From assembly GCA_046331705.1 (NCBI GenBank), contig JAXLQJ010000003.1:124001-188000 (forward strand): a stretch of 64,000 nucleotides of DNA, given 5' to 3'. This document shows, one piece after another, positions 9,393 to 19,146 of this stretch (positions within the stretch are counted from its first letter, which is position 1; each line of letters starts with the position of its first letter). The translations under genes were made by a program, and so were the position numbers. This DNA comes from JADJOY01 sp046331705 [NCBI: bacterium] (GTDB lineage: Bacteria > JADJOY01). Below the pieces are notes generated by a model, which was not told the DNA's origin, ran no database searches, and saw nothing but the letters and a program-made list of their open reading frames with translations.

Positions 9393-11576
9393 TCAGCGCG
9401 CCGAGCGCAGCACGATCGAGCCTGCGCCAGCGAGATCGTCCAGGCGGAGCTCCGGCTTGCGATACGACCAGCGCCCGGTGACGCCGACGAGCTCGACCGC
9501 GGCAGGCTCGCCGAACTCGGCGAGGTCGCAGCGCACGTGTCCGCCCTGTCCGTCGAGCCCCACGGTCACGATCCGCTCGCCGCCGCTCGAGGTCTCGCTC
9601 GTCGCCGAGCGGACGCTCACTCCCGTCATGCGTGTGCAGCGAGCGCCGGCCAGGTCGATCGCCGCGCGCTCCCCGGGGATCCCTGCGCTCGGCACCGCGC
9701 TCGTGAACACGATCGGGTTGCTCAGCACCTTGGGCTCGCCCGCGGAGTCGCGCAGCTCGAAGCGCACGGCGACCGGCTCGCCGGACGCGAGCGCGACGGT
9801 GCGCTCGACGGCGGCCCGCGGCGGCGCCGTCACCGGCGTGGTCGCGCTGGTGCGCCCGGACTCGACGAACGCGATCGAGTCGCCCTCGACGGCGCCGTCG
9901 ACGATCGCGCGCACCCCTTGCTCGGTGGCGTCGGTGACCACGATCTGGCCCATGCGAAAGCCCGTGGCGCTGGTGAGATCGAGGGTGCCGCGGAAGCGGA
10001 CCAGGTCGCCGAAGTAGACGCGCCCCGCGGCCAGCCCCACCACGAGATCGGCGCGATCGGGTGACGTCGCGTAGATCCAGCTCAGGAAGTTGTTCGCGCC
10101 CGTGCGCCAGCGTTGGCGCTCGCCACCGTGGGAATCGCTGACGCCGATGCCGACCGGCAGCGAGCCGTGCTTGGCCAGCTCGTCCCACACCCACAGGTGA
10201 TCGGCGAGGTCGTGGCCGCCACGATCGCGGTACCCGACCTCGAGCAGCTCCGCGCCGTAGAGACGGTTCTCGAGCAACCGCGCGAGCAGCGCCTCGCGAC
10301 GGGTGTTGGGTTCGGCGCCCTCGAACGATCCGCCGAACATGTGGTTGTACGAGAGCAAGGTGCCGGCGCGGTGGGCAGCCTGGGCGATGCGCTCGGTGAG
10401 CCGGCCTCGGGTGGCGATGCGGATGTCCAGGTCGTTGAGCGCGCGCAGATCGTCGCTCCCGAGCAGCGCATCGTAGTCGACGAGCCGCGGATCCGCGCTG
10501 AGCACGTTGAGGTGGCGCGAGCTGTACGAGAGCTCGAGCCCCTGGTGCTCGACGAGCCGTGGATAGCGCTTCGCGACCGTCCCGATCACCTCGCGCTGCT
10601 TCGCGAACGCCGCCTCGCCGCTCAGCGCCTGGCGAATGCGGAAGCGATCGAAGAGCGCCGCGGCGGTGGCGCCCCGCCGCGCTTCCACGCCGAACGCCAC
10701 GGAGACGAGGCTGTTGTCCTCGCCCACCACCCACGGGAACCCGGCGCTCGCGTCGCGCGTGACCGGAAGCGAGACCCGGCACCACGCGCCCGGGGCGCAC
10801 CGGAGTGGGACGTAGTAGGTGTTGCCCACCCGCGCCGGCGGGACCTCGCCGTCGCTCACGAAGTAGCGCAGATAATGCTGCGCGATGCCGCCGCCCTCGT
10901 GCGGCGCGTGCTCCGAGAGCGCGATGTCGACCACCGCGCGCGCGTCGGCCCCGGCGCTTTCCGGGCGAATCGAGAGATCGAGCACGACGTCGGAGGCGAG
11001 CGGCCGCTTGACGAGCCCGCGGGCGGCGAAGAGCGGGATCAGCCGCGTGGCGAACTCCGGCGCGTCGCCCGTGCCGCGCACGCGCAGGCTGCGGGCACCG
11101 TCGTCAGCGGCATCGCTGGTGAGCTCCTCCGAGCCGTTCGTGAGCGCGCCCATGGGCCGTCGCAGCAAGCCCTTGCTGACGCGCGGCTCGACGAGCTCGG
11201 GCGTTCCCCACGGCTCGTCCTTGCCGAGCGGCTCTTCCCAGTCCTCGAAGTCGTAGATCGAGGCGTGGCGATACGAGGTGATGCGGAAATCGTGGTCGCT
11301 CCACCAGATCACGTCCGCGCCCACGTCGCTGGCCTCGAAGCTGTGGGAGTCGATGCTGCCCACTCCCTCGCTGAACGAGCCGTGGACGTGAAGCTGCACC
11401 GACCAGGCGCGCTCGTGGGCCGCGGCGGTCTCCACCGAGGTGCGCGGGCGCGACGCACAGCCCGTGCCCGGCACGCCGCGGGCGCCATCGCAACCGACGA
11501 CGAGGAGCCCCGCCAGCAGCGCGACGGTCGCGCGCGGGCCCGCCGGCCACGACGGGGCGCGCGCCCGCCGACTCAC
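9393..11576 (-). CDS. PHP-domain lipoprotein with an inserted beta-sandwich
   Basis: A 727-residue lipoprotein: hydrophobic segment ATVALLAGLLVVG followed by Cys, a lipobox around residue 29. The metal-site motifs of the PHP (polymerase and histidinol phosphatase) superfamily are present: LHVHGSFSEG (His63, His65), WWSDHDF (Asp94/His95), SYNHMFGG (His412) and GVSDSHGG (Asp481/His483). The roughly 315 residues between the second and third motifs are far more than usual and include a beta-rich block, probably a carbohydrate-binding-like insertion. Another beta domain follows the catalytic part. A phosphoesterase or other metal-dependent hydrolase in the periplasm or outer membrane is likely; the substrate is unknown. 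The GTG start at 11576 overlaps the TGA of the upstream SGNH gene (GTGA), so translation is coupled. Confidence 0.78.
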   Translation of the reverse strand: MSRRARAPSWPAGPRATVALLAGLLVVGCDGARGVPGTGCASRPRTSVETAAAHERAWSVQLHVHGSFSEGVGSIDSHSFEASDVGADVIWWSDHDFRITSYRHASIYDFEDWEEPLGKDEPWGTPELVEPRVSKGLLRRPMGALTNGSEELTSDAADDGARSLRVRGTGDAPEFATRLIPLFAARGLVKRPLASDVVLDLSIRPESAGADARAVVDIALSEHAPHEGGGIAQHYLRYFVSDGEVPPARVGNTYYVPLRCAPGAWCRVSLPVTRDASAGFPWVVGEDNSLVSVAFGVEARRGATAAALFDRFRIRQALSGEAAFAKQREVIGTVAKRYPRLVEHQGLELSYSSRHLNVLSADPRLVDYDALLGSDDLRALNDLDIRIATRGRLTERIAQAAHRAGTLLSYNHMFGGSFEGAEPNTRREALLARLLENRLYGAELLEVGYRDRGGHDLADHLWVWDELAKHGSLPVGIGVSDSHGGERQRWRTGANNFLSWIYATSPDRADLVVGLAAGRVYFGDLVRFRGTLDLTSATGFRMGQIVVTDATEQGVRAIVDGAVEGDSIAFVESGRTSATTPVTAPPRAAVERTVALASGEPVAVRFELRDSAGEPKVLSNPIVFTSAVPSAGIPGERAAIDLAGARCTRMTGVSVRSATSETSSGGERIVTVGLDGQGGHVRCDLAEFGEPAAVELVGVTGRWSYRKPELRLDDLAGAGSIVLRSAR

Positions 11577-13087
11577 GGCTCGACCGCCACGCGCGCGAGC
11601 CGGAACACCACGCAGTCGCGCAGCTCGGGGCCCGCATAGCCCCAGTCGCGCGCCACGAATCGAACCGAGAAGCGGTCGCGATCGCGCACCGTCGCCGGCA
11701 ACGGTCCCGCCAGCCGCATCGGCCTTCCCGGCTCCACGCGCAGGCTGCCGAGCCGCGCGTCGTCGACGAAGACCTCGACCTCCACCTCGGCGAGCTCGGG
11801 TCGCTCGAGCGCCGTCCCCTCCACCGCGAGCGACGTGCCGCCCGCGCGCGCCAGAAGCACCGACGCGTACGGGCTCACCAGGCCGGCAGCGTCGATGCCG
11901 CCGTGGATCTGCTCGAATGCACGCGCCCGATCGCTGCTGCCCTCCGCGAAGTCGAGCCGCGAGAGCAGCTCCGGCGCAGGCGCAGGCGCCTCGGCGGCGA
12001 GCGCCTCGCCCTCGGCGGCGACGCGGCGGTAGAGCTCCGCCGCCTCGGGCCAGTCGCCGAGCGTGAGCCCCGGCAGCATGCCCTTCGCCACGATCCAGCC
12101 GTAGAGAAACCGTGCGATCTCCTCGTTTCCGTGGCGGTTCCAATGGATGTTGCGCTCGCTCACGACCCGATCCGCGGCACGCGCGAAGCTCGCGGGCAGA
12201 TACGCGTGCTCGACGCCCGGAAGCCGCGTCACGAGCTGCTCGCGCGCCAGCGAGGTGAACTGGAACCAGTGCACGAGCAGCGCGTAGCGACCGCTCGTCC
12301 GATCCAGGTCGACCCTCAGACGCTGGATCGCACTCGCCGCCTCGTCGTAGCGATGGCGGCTCTCGTAGTCGAAGCCCTTGATGAGGTGACGCTCCGCCTC
12401 CGGTGCCAGACCGAGGCGGCGCGCTCGATTGCCGGCGACGAGGCTGCCGGCGACGTCCCAGCGCTGCGAGCTGAAGCCGGCCAGCGCGCCGAAACCGCGC
12501 GCGCTCACCGAGTCCGCCAGGTCGTTCGGCACCACCACGTGCACCACGAGATCGGGCGCCAAGAGCGCGAGCTGGCGGCGCAGATAGCTCGCCTCGGCGC
12601 GGATGTTCCAGCTGCTCACGCCGATCTGCAGACACTCGACGGCGACGCTCGCTCGCGAGCGCTGCCGCAGCCACGGCTCCAGGAACGCGCAGATGCGATC
12701 CTCGGCGTTCACGCCATCGCCGTACACGTAGGAGTCGCCGAGCAGCACCACCCGCACCACGCCGCTCGGCTTGGGAAGCGCGTACGCCCGTTCGCGCATG
12801 CCGTAGGAGTTGGTGACGAGCCGCGTGCCATCGGCGAGCGTCTTGTCGAGGTTGGGGATCAGCACCCGACCCACGTCCGGATCGGCGAACGTGTCGTAGA
12901 TCCCAGGGCTCTGCGCCGCCAGCTCGCGAACCACCTGCTGCCGCGCGCTCGCCTCATCGCCCTCGGCCAGCGCGGCCCGCGCTCGAGCGAGCCGCGATGC
13001 CAGCACGCCACAGGCTGCCGCGAGCGTCACCACCACGAGCGCCAGACCCGCGATCCAGCGGTAGAGCGTCCGCGTGCGAGGTTCCAT
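11573..13087 (-). CDS. Membrane-anchored SGNH/GDSL hydrolase-like protein
   Basis: This protein has 504 residues. A single hydrophobic segment (about 11-31) anchors the N-terminus or serves as a signal. Then VVLLGDSYVYGDGV places the block I Ser at residue 119, VVVPNDLADSV resembles the Asn-containing block III, and ERNIHWNRHGNEEIARFL carries the block V His (His319), as in AlgX/DltD-type proteins that de- or re-acetylate polysaccharides. The last 100 residues form a beta domain. Acetyl-ester chemistry on a surface glycan is a reasonable guess, not shown. The ATG at 13087 is the only well placed start. It is first in a two-gene operon with the PHP lipoprotein (4-bp overlap). Confidence 0.78.
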   Translation of the reverse strand: MEPRTRTLYRWIAGLALVVVTLAAACGVLASRLARARAALAEGDEASARQQVVRELAAQSPGIYDTFADPDVGRVLIPNLDKTLADGTRLVTNSYGMRERAYALPKPSGVVRVVLLGDSYVYGDGVNAEDRICAFLEPWLRQRSRASVAVECLQIGVSSWNIRAEASYLRRQLALLAPDLVVHVVVPNDLADSVSARGFGALAGFSSQRWDVAGSLVAGNRARRLGLAPEAERHLIKGFDYESRHRYDEAASAIQRLRVDLDRTSGRYALLVHWFQFTSLAREQLVTRLPGVEHAYLPASFARAADRVVSERNIHWNRHGNEEIARFLYGWIVAKGMLPGLTLGDWPEAAELYRRVAAEGEALAAEAPAPAPELLSRLDFAEGSSDRARAFEQIHGGIDAAGLVSPYASVLLARAGGTSLAVEGTALERPELAEVEVEVFVDDARLGSLRVEPGRPMRLAGPLPATVRDRDRFSVRFVARDWGYAGPELRDCVVFRLARVAVEP

Positions 13088-13342
13088 CCTTGCGTCTCTC
13101 GGTGCCGATGGCGCGCGGGCGCACCGATTCGCGCCCGGTCTAGCCGATCCCGGCCCGTCCGGCGACGACGACGGCGTCGACGGATGTTGCCGCCCGCCGG
13201 CGCGCCGGATCGCGCGCTTCGCACGGCGGGGACCGTCGCGTCGTCACGGCGAACGGCGTGCCGACCGGATGCGCGAAGGCCACCGCGACCTCGACGCGGA
13301 CGGCTGCGGTAGAGTCCGCGCCGTGCCAACGGATCCGTGCCC

Positions 13343-14767
13343 ATGAGCGACGCTCCGCGAACCGCCACACCAGCCCCGATCTCGTGGCGTTGGCTGGCGC
13401 TCGTCTGGATCGTGGCCCTCGCGGTGCGGCTCGCGGGGTTCGCGGCGATCGGCCCCACGCGGCTCGTCGGCGACGAGCATCATTACCTGACGACAGCGCG
13501 CTCGATCGCGTCGGGCGCGGGGCATTGGAACGGAACGCTGCGCACCGCCGCGCAATGGCCACCGGGGCAAGCGGCGTTCTTGGCGCTCGCGAGCGACGGC
13601 GCGACGGCGTCCGTCGCCGACGACACACCGGCACCCCGCGCCGCGGTGCTCGCGGAGATCCTCGCCGGAAGCGTGATTCCCGTGGCCACGTGCTTGCTGG
13701 GCGCACTGCTCTTCGGCCCGTCGGCGGGGCTCGCCGCGGGTGTGATCGCTGCGGTTCACCCCGAGCTGGTCGCCTATTCGCAGTTCCTGTGGTCCGAGAA
13801 CCTCTTCACGGCGCTCGTGACACTCGCTGCTGCCATCGCGCTCTCCGGCGCCACGCCCCCCGAGGCAGGCGCCCGCCCGCCTGGGCTCCGATCGGCGCTG
13901 ATCTCCGGGCTGCTCTTCGGACTCGCGATCCTCACGCGCGAGGAGGGAGCGCTGGTGGCGTTGGCGGTGTTCGCCGCCTCGCTCACGGGCAACGAAGCGC
14001 GCGCCCGCGCAGCCCGCCGGATCGCCCTCGTCTCGGTGGTCACGATCGCGGTCGTGGCGCCGTGGAGCGTGCGCAACGCGCGGCTCCTCGGCCGCCTGGT
14101 TCCGGTCTCCACCGTCGGCTGGATGGGTGCCGCCGAAGGGAACGTGATCGGCAGCTCGTGGCTCCACCGCGAGCCGGGCGCGGTGCGCGCGTGGCGTGAG
14201 CGCTACTTCGCCATCGACGGCGACGTGGCGCGCATGGACTTCGCTCGCGCCAGCGCCATCGCGGCCATCGCCGACGCGCAGCCGACGTGGATCGTCCGGA
14301 AGCTCGTCCTCAACCTGCCGCGACTGTGGTCTCCCGACTCGTTCCTGTTTCGCAAGCTCGGCGTGCGGACAGCGGACGCGCCCGCGCTCGGTTGGCTGCG
14401 AGCCGCGCTGGTTACGCAGGTGATCGCGCACCTGACGGTCGTCGGCCTCGCCATCCTCGGCCTCGCCGGCGAACGCGATCGACGCCGCCGCTCCTTCGGC
14501 GCGCTGACGATCGCGTCGATCACCGCGTTGCACGTCGTCGCGAACGCGTCGTCCCGCTATCGCCTGCCGCTCGTGCCGATCTTGACCGTCTACGCCGCCG
14601 CCGCGCTCGTGGACATCCCGACGGCGATGCGGAACCTCGGCCGCCGCCAGCGCGCGCTCGCGATCGCGCTCCTCGCCGGATTGGTGCTCTGCAGCGCGAG
14701 CTTCGCGCCGAAAGCAGCGCAGCTCTGGATGCACGGGGTCGGCGCGACCAGCGCTGCCGCCGAGTGA
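13343..14767 (+). CDS. Polytopic GT-C (PMT/ArnT-like) glycosyltransferase
   Basis: A protein of 474 residues with about ten hydrophobic segments. The first periplasmic loop holds RLVGDEHHYLTTARSIA, the acidic catalytic loop of GT39/GT83-like polyprenyl-phosphate-sugar transferases. AVHPELVAYSQFLWSENLF and ILTREEGALVALAVF match the same superfamily. Such enzymes transfer a sugar from a polyprenyl-phosphate donor to a lipid, protein or glycan acceptor at the periplasmic face. ATG 13343 is preferred over an in-frame GTG two codons earlier. It is divergent from the SGNH operon (255 bp apart) and convergent with the next membrane glycosyltransferase (23 bp). Acceptor and sugar are unknown. Confidence 0.82.
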   Translation: MSDAPRTATPAPISWRWLALVWIVALAVRLAGFAAIGPTRLVGDEHHYLTTARSIASGAGHWNGTLRTAAQWPPGQAAFLALASDGATASVADDTPAPRAAVLAEILAGSVIPVATCLLGALLFGPSAGLAAGVIAAVHPELVAYSQFLWSENLFTALVTLAAAIALSGATPPEAGARPPGLRSALISGLLFGLAILTREEGALVALAVFAASLTGNEARARAARRIALVSVVTIAVVAPWSVRNARLLGRLVPVSTVGWMGAAEGNVIGSSWLHREPGAVRAWRERYFAIDGDVARMDFARASAIAAIADAQPTWIVRKLVLNLPRLWSPDSFLFRKLGVRTADAPALGWLRAALVTQVIAHLTVVGLAILGLAGERDRRRRSFGALTIASITALHVVANASSRYRLPLVPILTVYAAAALVDIPTAMRNLGRRQRALAIALLAGLVLCSASFAPKAAQLWMHGVGATSAAAE

Positions 14768-14790
14768 AACGCGGCCCGCGCAAGCGCGTC

Positions 14791-16062
14791 TCAGCTCGGC
14801 AACGCGATTCGCCAGCGGCGCTCGATCGGGCCGGAGACGCGCAGCTGCGCCACGGCCGCGGCGATCACGAAGCCGGCGAAGGGGATGACGACGTGGAAGC
14901 GGCGCACGATGCCGTGGATCGGCGTCACCGCGAGGAAGACCAGCAGCAAGGCCCCCAGCGCGGCGAGACGAAAGTTGCGGCGAAACCCGAGCCAGACGAT
15001 CGAGGCGAGGAAGAGCGCGAACACGCTCGGAGTCGTCACGTCGTAGGCGGCGAGGAAGCGGCTGTCGAGCGCACTGTTCGCGCCCTGGCGCAGTCGCCCG
15101 GTGTGGACGTAGCGGTGCTCCTCGGGATGCGCGAGCGTGCGGAGGTTCTCGCCGACTCGATCGAGACCCACCACCGATCCCAAGAGCGGCGTGCTCGGGT
15201 CGCGGATCTCGGCGACGAAGGCGATCGGATCGCAGCAGCACGTGAACACCGCGCTCGCCACCCCGAGCGAGAGCAGCGCGGATGCGACCATCCGCCGGGC
15301 CGACAGCGCGCACGGCAGGATCGCGGCGAAGCACGCGAGCAACGGAAGGCCGACCAGGCTGGTTTCCTTGACCAGCCACGAGAGGCCGACGAGCGCACCG
15401 AGGACCGCGAAGCGGCCCGGGCTCGGCCGCGCGCGCACCGCGGCTGCGTAGAACGCCACGCTGGCCACCACGAAGGCGGTCGCTGGCGCATCGAGGTACG
15501 CGAGCAGGCCGAAGAGCGACGCGTACGGCAAGAGCGTGTAGACGGCCGCGACGACGCGAGCGAGCGCGCGGCCGAACGCGGCGCGCAGCAGCACGTAGAG
15601 CGCGATCGCACCGGCCGCGTCGAGCGCCACCACCACGGTGCGCGCGACGTGCACCGCCCGATCACCCGCCAGCAGCCAGGGAGTGGGAACGCACGCCATC
15701 ACCGCGCCAACCAGGAGCGCGAAGAGCGGCGGATGACCCGCCCGCGGCACGGTGCCGAGCCGGTCGCCGGCGGTCGGATAACCGATCGTCGACGTGCCGT
15801 GCTGCCGGATCTCGTTGCGGCCGGGGTCGTAGAACGAGTGCGGCCGGACGTGCTCCCAGACCAGCGCGCGGAACACCTGCGCGGCGGGCAGATCCGCCTT
15901 CACCCAGAGTCCGTCGTAGGCATAGTGGCGCTCGTCGTCGTGGACCTGCATGGACCAAGCGAACGGCAGCCGGACGATCACCAGGCAGGCCAGCAGCCAG
16001 GGAAACCAGTCGCCGCGACGCGCGGCCGGCACGCGAGCTCGAGGCGCGTCGGGCGTGCTCAT
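14791..16062 (-). CDS. Polytopic GT-C type glycosyltransferase-like protein
   Basis: This encodes 423 residues with about nine or ten hydrophobic segments. The first exposed loop has SMQVHDDERHYAYDG, where the DDE cluster sits at the place of the GT-C catalytic acidic residues. GHPPLFALLVGAV and GLSWLVKETSLVGLPLL are typical PMT_2-like stretches. A CCCD cluster in the middle (FTCCCDPIAFV) is unusual. The ATG at 16062 overlaps the TGA of the upstream glycosyltransferase gene (ATGA), so the pair is translationally coupled. Function beyond a periplasmic lipid-linked sugar transferase is not readable. Confidence 0.8.
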   Translation of the reverse strand: MSTPDAPRARVPAARRGDWFPWLLACLVIVRLPFAWSMQVHDDERHYAYDGLWVKADLPAAQVFRALVWEHVRPHSFYDPGRNEIRQHGTSTIGYPTAGDRLGTVPRAGHPPLFALLVGAVMACVPTPWLLAGDRAVHVARTVVVALDAAGAIALYVLLRAAFGRALARVVAAVYTLLPYASLFGLLAYLDAPATAFVVASVAFYAAAVRARPSPGRFAVLGALVGLSWLVKETSLVGLPLLACFAAILPCALSARRMVASALLSLGVASAVFTCCCDPIAFVAEIRDPSTPLLGSVVGLDRVGENLRTLAHPEEHRYVHTGRLRQGANSALDSRFLAAYDVTTPSVFALFLASIVWLGFRRNFRLAALGALLLVFLAVTPIHGIVRRFHVVIPFAGFVIAAAVAQLRVSGPIERRWRIALPS

Positions 16063-17663
16063 GGGTTCTCGGGTCCGCGCGGAACGTCGGCTCGCTCGGC
16101 CGCGGCCTCGAGGGCCACCACCGCGTAATGGCCGAGATCGCGAACGGCGCCGGCGCGTTCCGCGGCGGCGCTGACGAAACCCTCGAGCGCCCCACCCCGC
16201 TCGGCCACCAACACGTCGATGTGGCTGCGGGCGAGAGCCTCCCCGAGCATCTCGGGGCGGCGCCGCAGCATCGCGCGCAGGCTCAGCACCGGGCGGTCCG
16301 CGAGCAGTCCGTAGATCGCGCCGTGATCGCCGGCGACCACCTGACGGGCGCTGGTCTCCGTCCGCAGGTAGCGCGCCATGCGAACCAGGTCGTAGTACGC
16401 GATTCGCTTGCCGAGCTCGGCGGGATCCGGCCCGCGCTCGCCCACCGTCACGCACACGAGCGTGGCCGCCAGCAGCGCCTCACCGAGCCGAAGCGGCAGC
16501 ACGCGGGCGACGAGATCGCGCACCGCCTCCAACGCGACGGCCACCAGCAAGACATGCGCGGGCAGCAGCAGCCGCGACTGACGCGCGAAGTAGAGGAGCA
16601 GCTCGGCCAGCTCGATGCCGACCACCCAGTCGAGCACGCTGCGCCGCTTGGCGAGCCGCGCGAGCCACGCCGCCACGAGCGCCGCGCTGATCGCGAGCGA
16701 GGCGCCCGAGAGCTCCGTGGACCCGAGGTCGCTGCCCACCAGCGCCGCGTAGAGCGTCGCGTTCTCTCCCACGCGCGTGATCCAACCGCTCACGCCGAGA
16801 CTTCCCGAGCGGGTGTCGATGGGGTCCGCGCGGCTCATCGACTGCCAGTAGGAATCGAAATCGATGCCACCAGGCTCGGCCGTGGAGCCCACCCGCGCCG
16901 AGTAGACGAGCCACGGCCCGTAGAGCGCGGCCGCGACCGCGACGGACGCGACCACGCCCGCGACGCGCCGCCGAAGCGCCGCGCGCGAATCGCTCGAATC
17001 GCCACACTCGCGGACCGCGCCCGCGTCTGGCGCCGCGCGCAGCGCCCCCAGCGCGAGCGCGGGAAGGAGCGCCAGGTGCGCCGTGCGCAGGTACGCGGCG
17101 ACCGCCACCAGCACACCCACGGCGACGTCGCGGCCACGGGAGGGCTTGCGATCGCGCGCCTCGATGGCGAGCAACGCGATGGCCAGCGCCGCGAATCCCG
17201 GCACGTCCGCCATGATCTCGCGACACAGCCGGATGCGCTCGGGATGAAACCAGAACCAGAGCGTGAGCGCGCCGGCGAGCGGCGTCCCCAGCCGCGCCCG
17301 GAAGAGCAGGAAGAGCGCCGCGGCGGCGACCAGCGCCGTCGCTCCCGTGAAGATCTCGAGCGCTCGGAAATCGAGGCCCACGAACGCCGTCATGGGAGCG
17401 AGCAGTACGCTGAAGCCCGGCGGGCGCAGCGTGAACGGCTGACCCAGATAGGTGTAGCCTTCGCCGCGCGCCAGCGAACGCGCCGTGGCGAGATAGCGCG
17501 CGGCGTCGGGCCGCGGGCTCCACTCGGGTTGCGCCGACACCACCAGATGGACCGAGCAGACGAGCAGCAACCCGAGCAGCGGCGCGAGCGCGCTCGCGAG
17601 ACGGCGACGGCCGAGCGCGGCGTGCGAGCGTGACTCGGCCGGCACCGCGGGATCGTCGCTCAT
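16059..17663 (-). CDS. Polytopic GT-C type glycosyltransferase-like protein
   Basis: A 534-residue membrane protein. After the first hydrophobic segment comes PRPDAARYLATARSLARGEG and then RPPGFSVLLAP, the D-x-x-x-Y and RPPG-type loop common in deltaproteobacterial GT39-like proteins. The last 130 residues are soluble, with YLRTETSARQVVAGDHGAIY, the usual C-terminal periplasmic domain. It is first in a two-gene operon (4-bp overlap with the next gene). The ATG at 17663 is chosen because residues before it are not conserved-looking; its start lies beside that of the divergent gene, whose own alternative ATG at 17662 would share bases with it. Confidence 0.8.
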   Translation of the reverse strand: MSDDPAVPAESRSHAALGRRRLASALAPLLGLLLVCSVHLVVSAQPEWSPRPDAARYLATARSLARGEGYTYLGQPFTLRPPGFSVLLAPMTAFVGLDFRALEIFTGATALVAAAALFLLFRARLGTPLAGALTLWFWFHPERIRLCREIMADVPGFAALAIALLAIEARDRKPSRGRDVAVGVLVAVAAYLRTAHLALLPALALGALRAAPDAGAVRECGDSSDSRAALRRRVAGVVASVAVAAALYGPWLVYSARVGSTAEPGGIDFDSYWQSMSRADPIDTRSGSLGVSGWITRVGENATLYAALVGSDLGSTELSGASLAISAALVAAWLARLAKRRSVLDWVVGIELAELLLYFARQSRLLLPAHVLLVAVALEAVRDLVARVLPLRLGEALLAATLVCVTVGERGPDPAELGKRIAYYDLVRMARYLRTETSARQVVAGDHGAIYGLLADRPVLSLRAMLRRRPEMLGEALARSHIDVLVAERGGALEGFVSAAAERAGAVRDLGHYAVVALEAAAERADVPRGPENP

Positions 17664-17730
17664 GACGCAGCTACGCGAGCTCCGCGCGTCGGCGCGCACG
17701 GATTCGAGGCGCCTCGGCGGCGCGCGCTGG

Positions 17731-19101
17731 ATGCGCGAGCACGAACGCGCGTGCCTGTGGGGGCTCGTGGTGCTCGCCGTCGCGACTCGCGCGCTCCTGA
17801 TCGCTCACTCGCCCTTCCCCTGGGGGTACGCCTGGGACCCGTACTTCGAGGGACCGCTCGAGCTCTTCTCGCTCGGCCGACTGCCGCGCGCGAGCGATTG
17901 CTCGCAGTGCTATCACCCACCGCTCTTTTACCTCGTCGGCTGGCCATTCGTATGGCTCGGGCACGCGATCTCGTCGGGCGGCAGCGCAACGGGGACGAAG
18001 GCAACGTCGATCCGGTGTCTGAGCGCCGTGCCGCTGCTGTGCGCGGCCATCTCCACCTGGGCGACGTTCCGGCTGCTGCGCCTCTTCCGTTGGCGGGGCG
18101 AGAGCCTGGTTTGGGGAGTGGCGATGAGCCTCTTCCTGCCGGTGTCGTTCTTCGCGTCCTACGGAATCGAGGCCGACGGGCTGGTGTGCGCGCTCGTCGC
18201 CGTGTGCTCGGTCGAGCTGGCACGCGGCTTCCTGCGTCGCGAGAATCGCACGCTGCGCAATGCCATCGCCGTGGGCGTGCTCTGCGGGCTGGCGCTCGCG
18301 ACCAAGTACAGCGGCGCCGTGGCGCTGGTGACGGCGGAGATCACCGCGCTCGCTCGTCTCGCCGGGCGACCGCGACGGCGCACGGCGATCCGCGACGGGC
18401 TCGTCGTTCTGGCGCTGGCGCTCGCCATCGGCGGCTGGAAATACGTCGCGAACCTGCGCGAGCACGGCACCCCGCTGGTGGCCAACGGTAGCGCTGCCGC
18501 CGGCTTCACGGTGCAGCGCTCGCTTCGCCTCGATCGTTACCGCTTCCTGGACTTCGATCTGCGCGCCGTGCTCGCCACCATGGATCCCGTCCACGGTCCC
18601 GCCGGACGGCTGACCCGGCTCGACGTCTACCGCAGCGTGCCGAGCGCGTTCTACGGGCTGACCTGGACGGACATGGGATTCTTCTCGTTCGGCGGCCGCA
18701 ATGGCGTCTCGACGCCCGGCTACCCGCGCCGTGCGATCGCGCTGTGGATGCCGGCGAGCGTCCTGGTGCTGGGCCTGGTGCCGTCGGTGCTCGGCGCCGT
18801 GGGTGCCGCGCTATCGCTTCGACGGCGCGCGATGCTGCCGCTCAACGTGCTGGTCGCGGTCTCGATCGCGGTCTACGGGCAGTGGATGCTCGCGCAGCCG
18901 AACTGGGCGATCAAGCCCAAGTACCTGACGTTCCTCGCGCCGATCGGCATCGCGTACGTCCTCACCGCGATGCGCTGGATCGAGCGGCGGCTGCCTTCAC
19001 CCTGGCCGCGGGTCGCGTGGTCGCTGCTCTGGCTCTGCGTGCTCGCGTGCGTCGTGTACCTGACCCAGTTCGCGATCGCCACGACCGCCACCACGAGCTG
19101 A
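17731..19101 (+). CDS. Polytopic GT-C type glycosyltransferase-like protein
   Basis: From ATG 17731 this gives 456 residues starting MREHERACLWGLVVLAVATR, a short cytosolic lead and a first membrane helix as in the family. The catalytic-type loop WGYAWDPYFEGPLELFSLG and CYHPPLFYLVGWPFVW follow, then about ten more hydrophobic segments, with LATKYSGAVALVTAEITALA in the middle. An in-frame ATG at 17662 would add 23 residues but would share two bases with the start codon of the divergent gene, leaving no room for control, so the later ATG is preferred. No clear Shine-Dalgarno is visible for either. Probably a polyprenyl-phosphate-sugar-dependent transferase; acceptor unknown. Confidence 0.78.
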   Translation: MREHERACLWGLVVLAVATRALLIAHSPFPWGYAWDPYFEGPLELFSLGRLPRASDCSQCYHPPLFYLVGWPFVWLGHAISSGGSATGTKATSIRCLSAVPLLCAAISTWATFRLLRLFRWRGESLVWGVAMSLFLPVSFFASYGIEADGLVCALVAVCSVELARGFLRRENRTLRNAIAVGVLCGLALATKYSGAVALVTAEITALARLAGRPRRRTAIRDGLVVLALALAIGGWKYVANLREHGTPLVANGSAAAGFTVQRSLRLDRYRFLDFDLRAVLATMDPVHGPAGRLTRLDVYRSVPSAFYGLTWTDMGFFSFGGRNGVSTPGYPRRAIALWMPASVLVLGLVPSVLGAVGAALSLRRRAMLPLNVLVAVSIAVYGQWMLAQPNWAIKPKYLTFLAPIGIAYVLTAMRWIERRLPSPWPRVAWSLLWLCVLACVVYLTQFAIATTATTS

Positions 19102-19146
19102 GCGCGCGCGCTGCGACGCGCGACGAACCGCGGCGAGCGCGCGGCG

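Noticed and set aside
11577-12674. Upstream extension of the PHP lipoprotein frame to 12674
   Set aside because: It is antisense-like low-complexity sequence overlapping the SGNH gene; the lipobox places the start at 11576.
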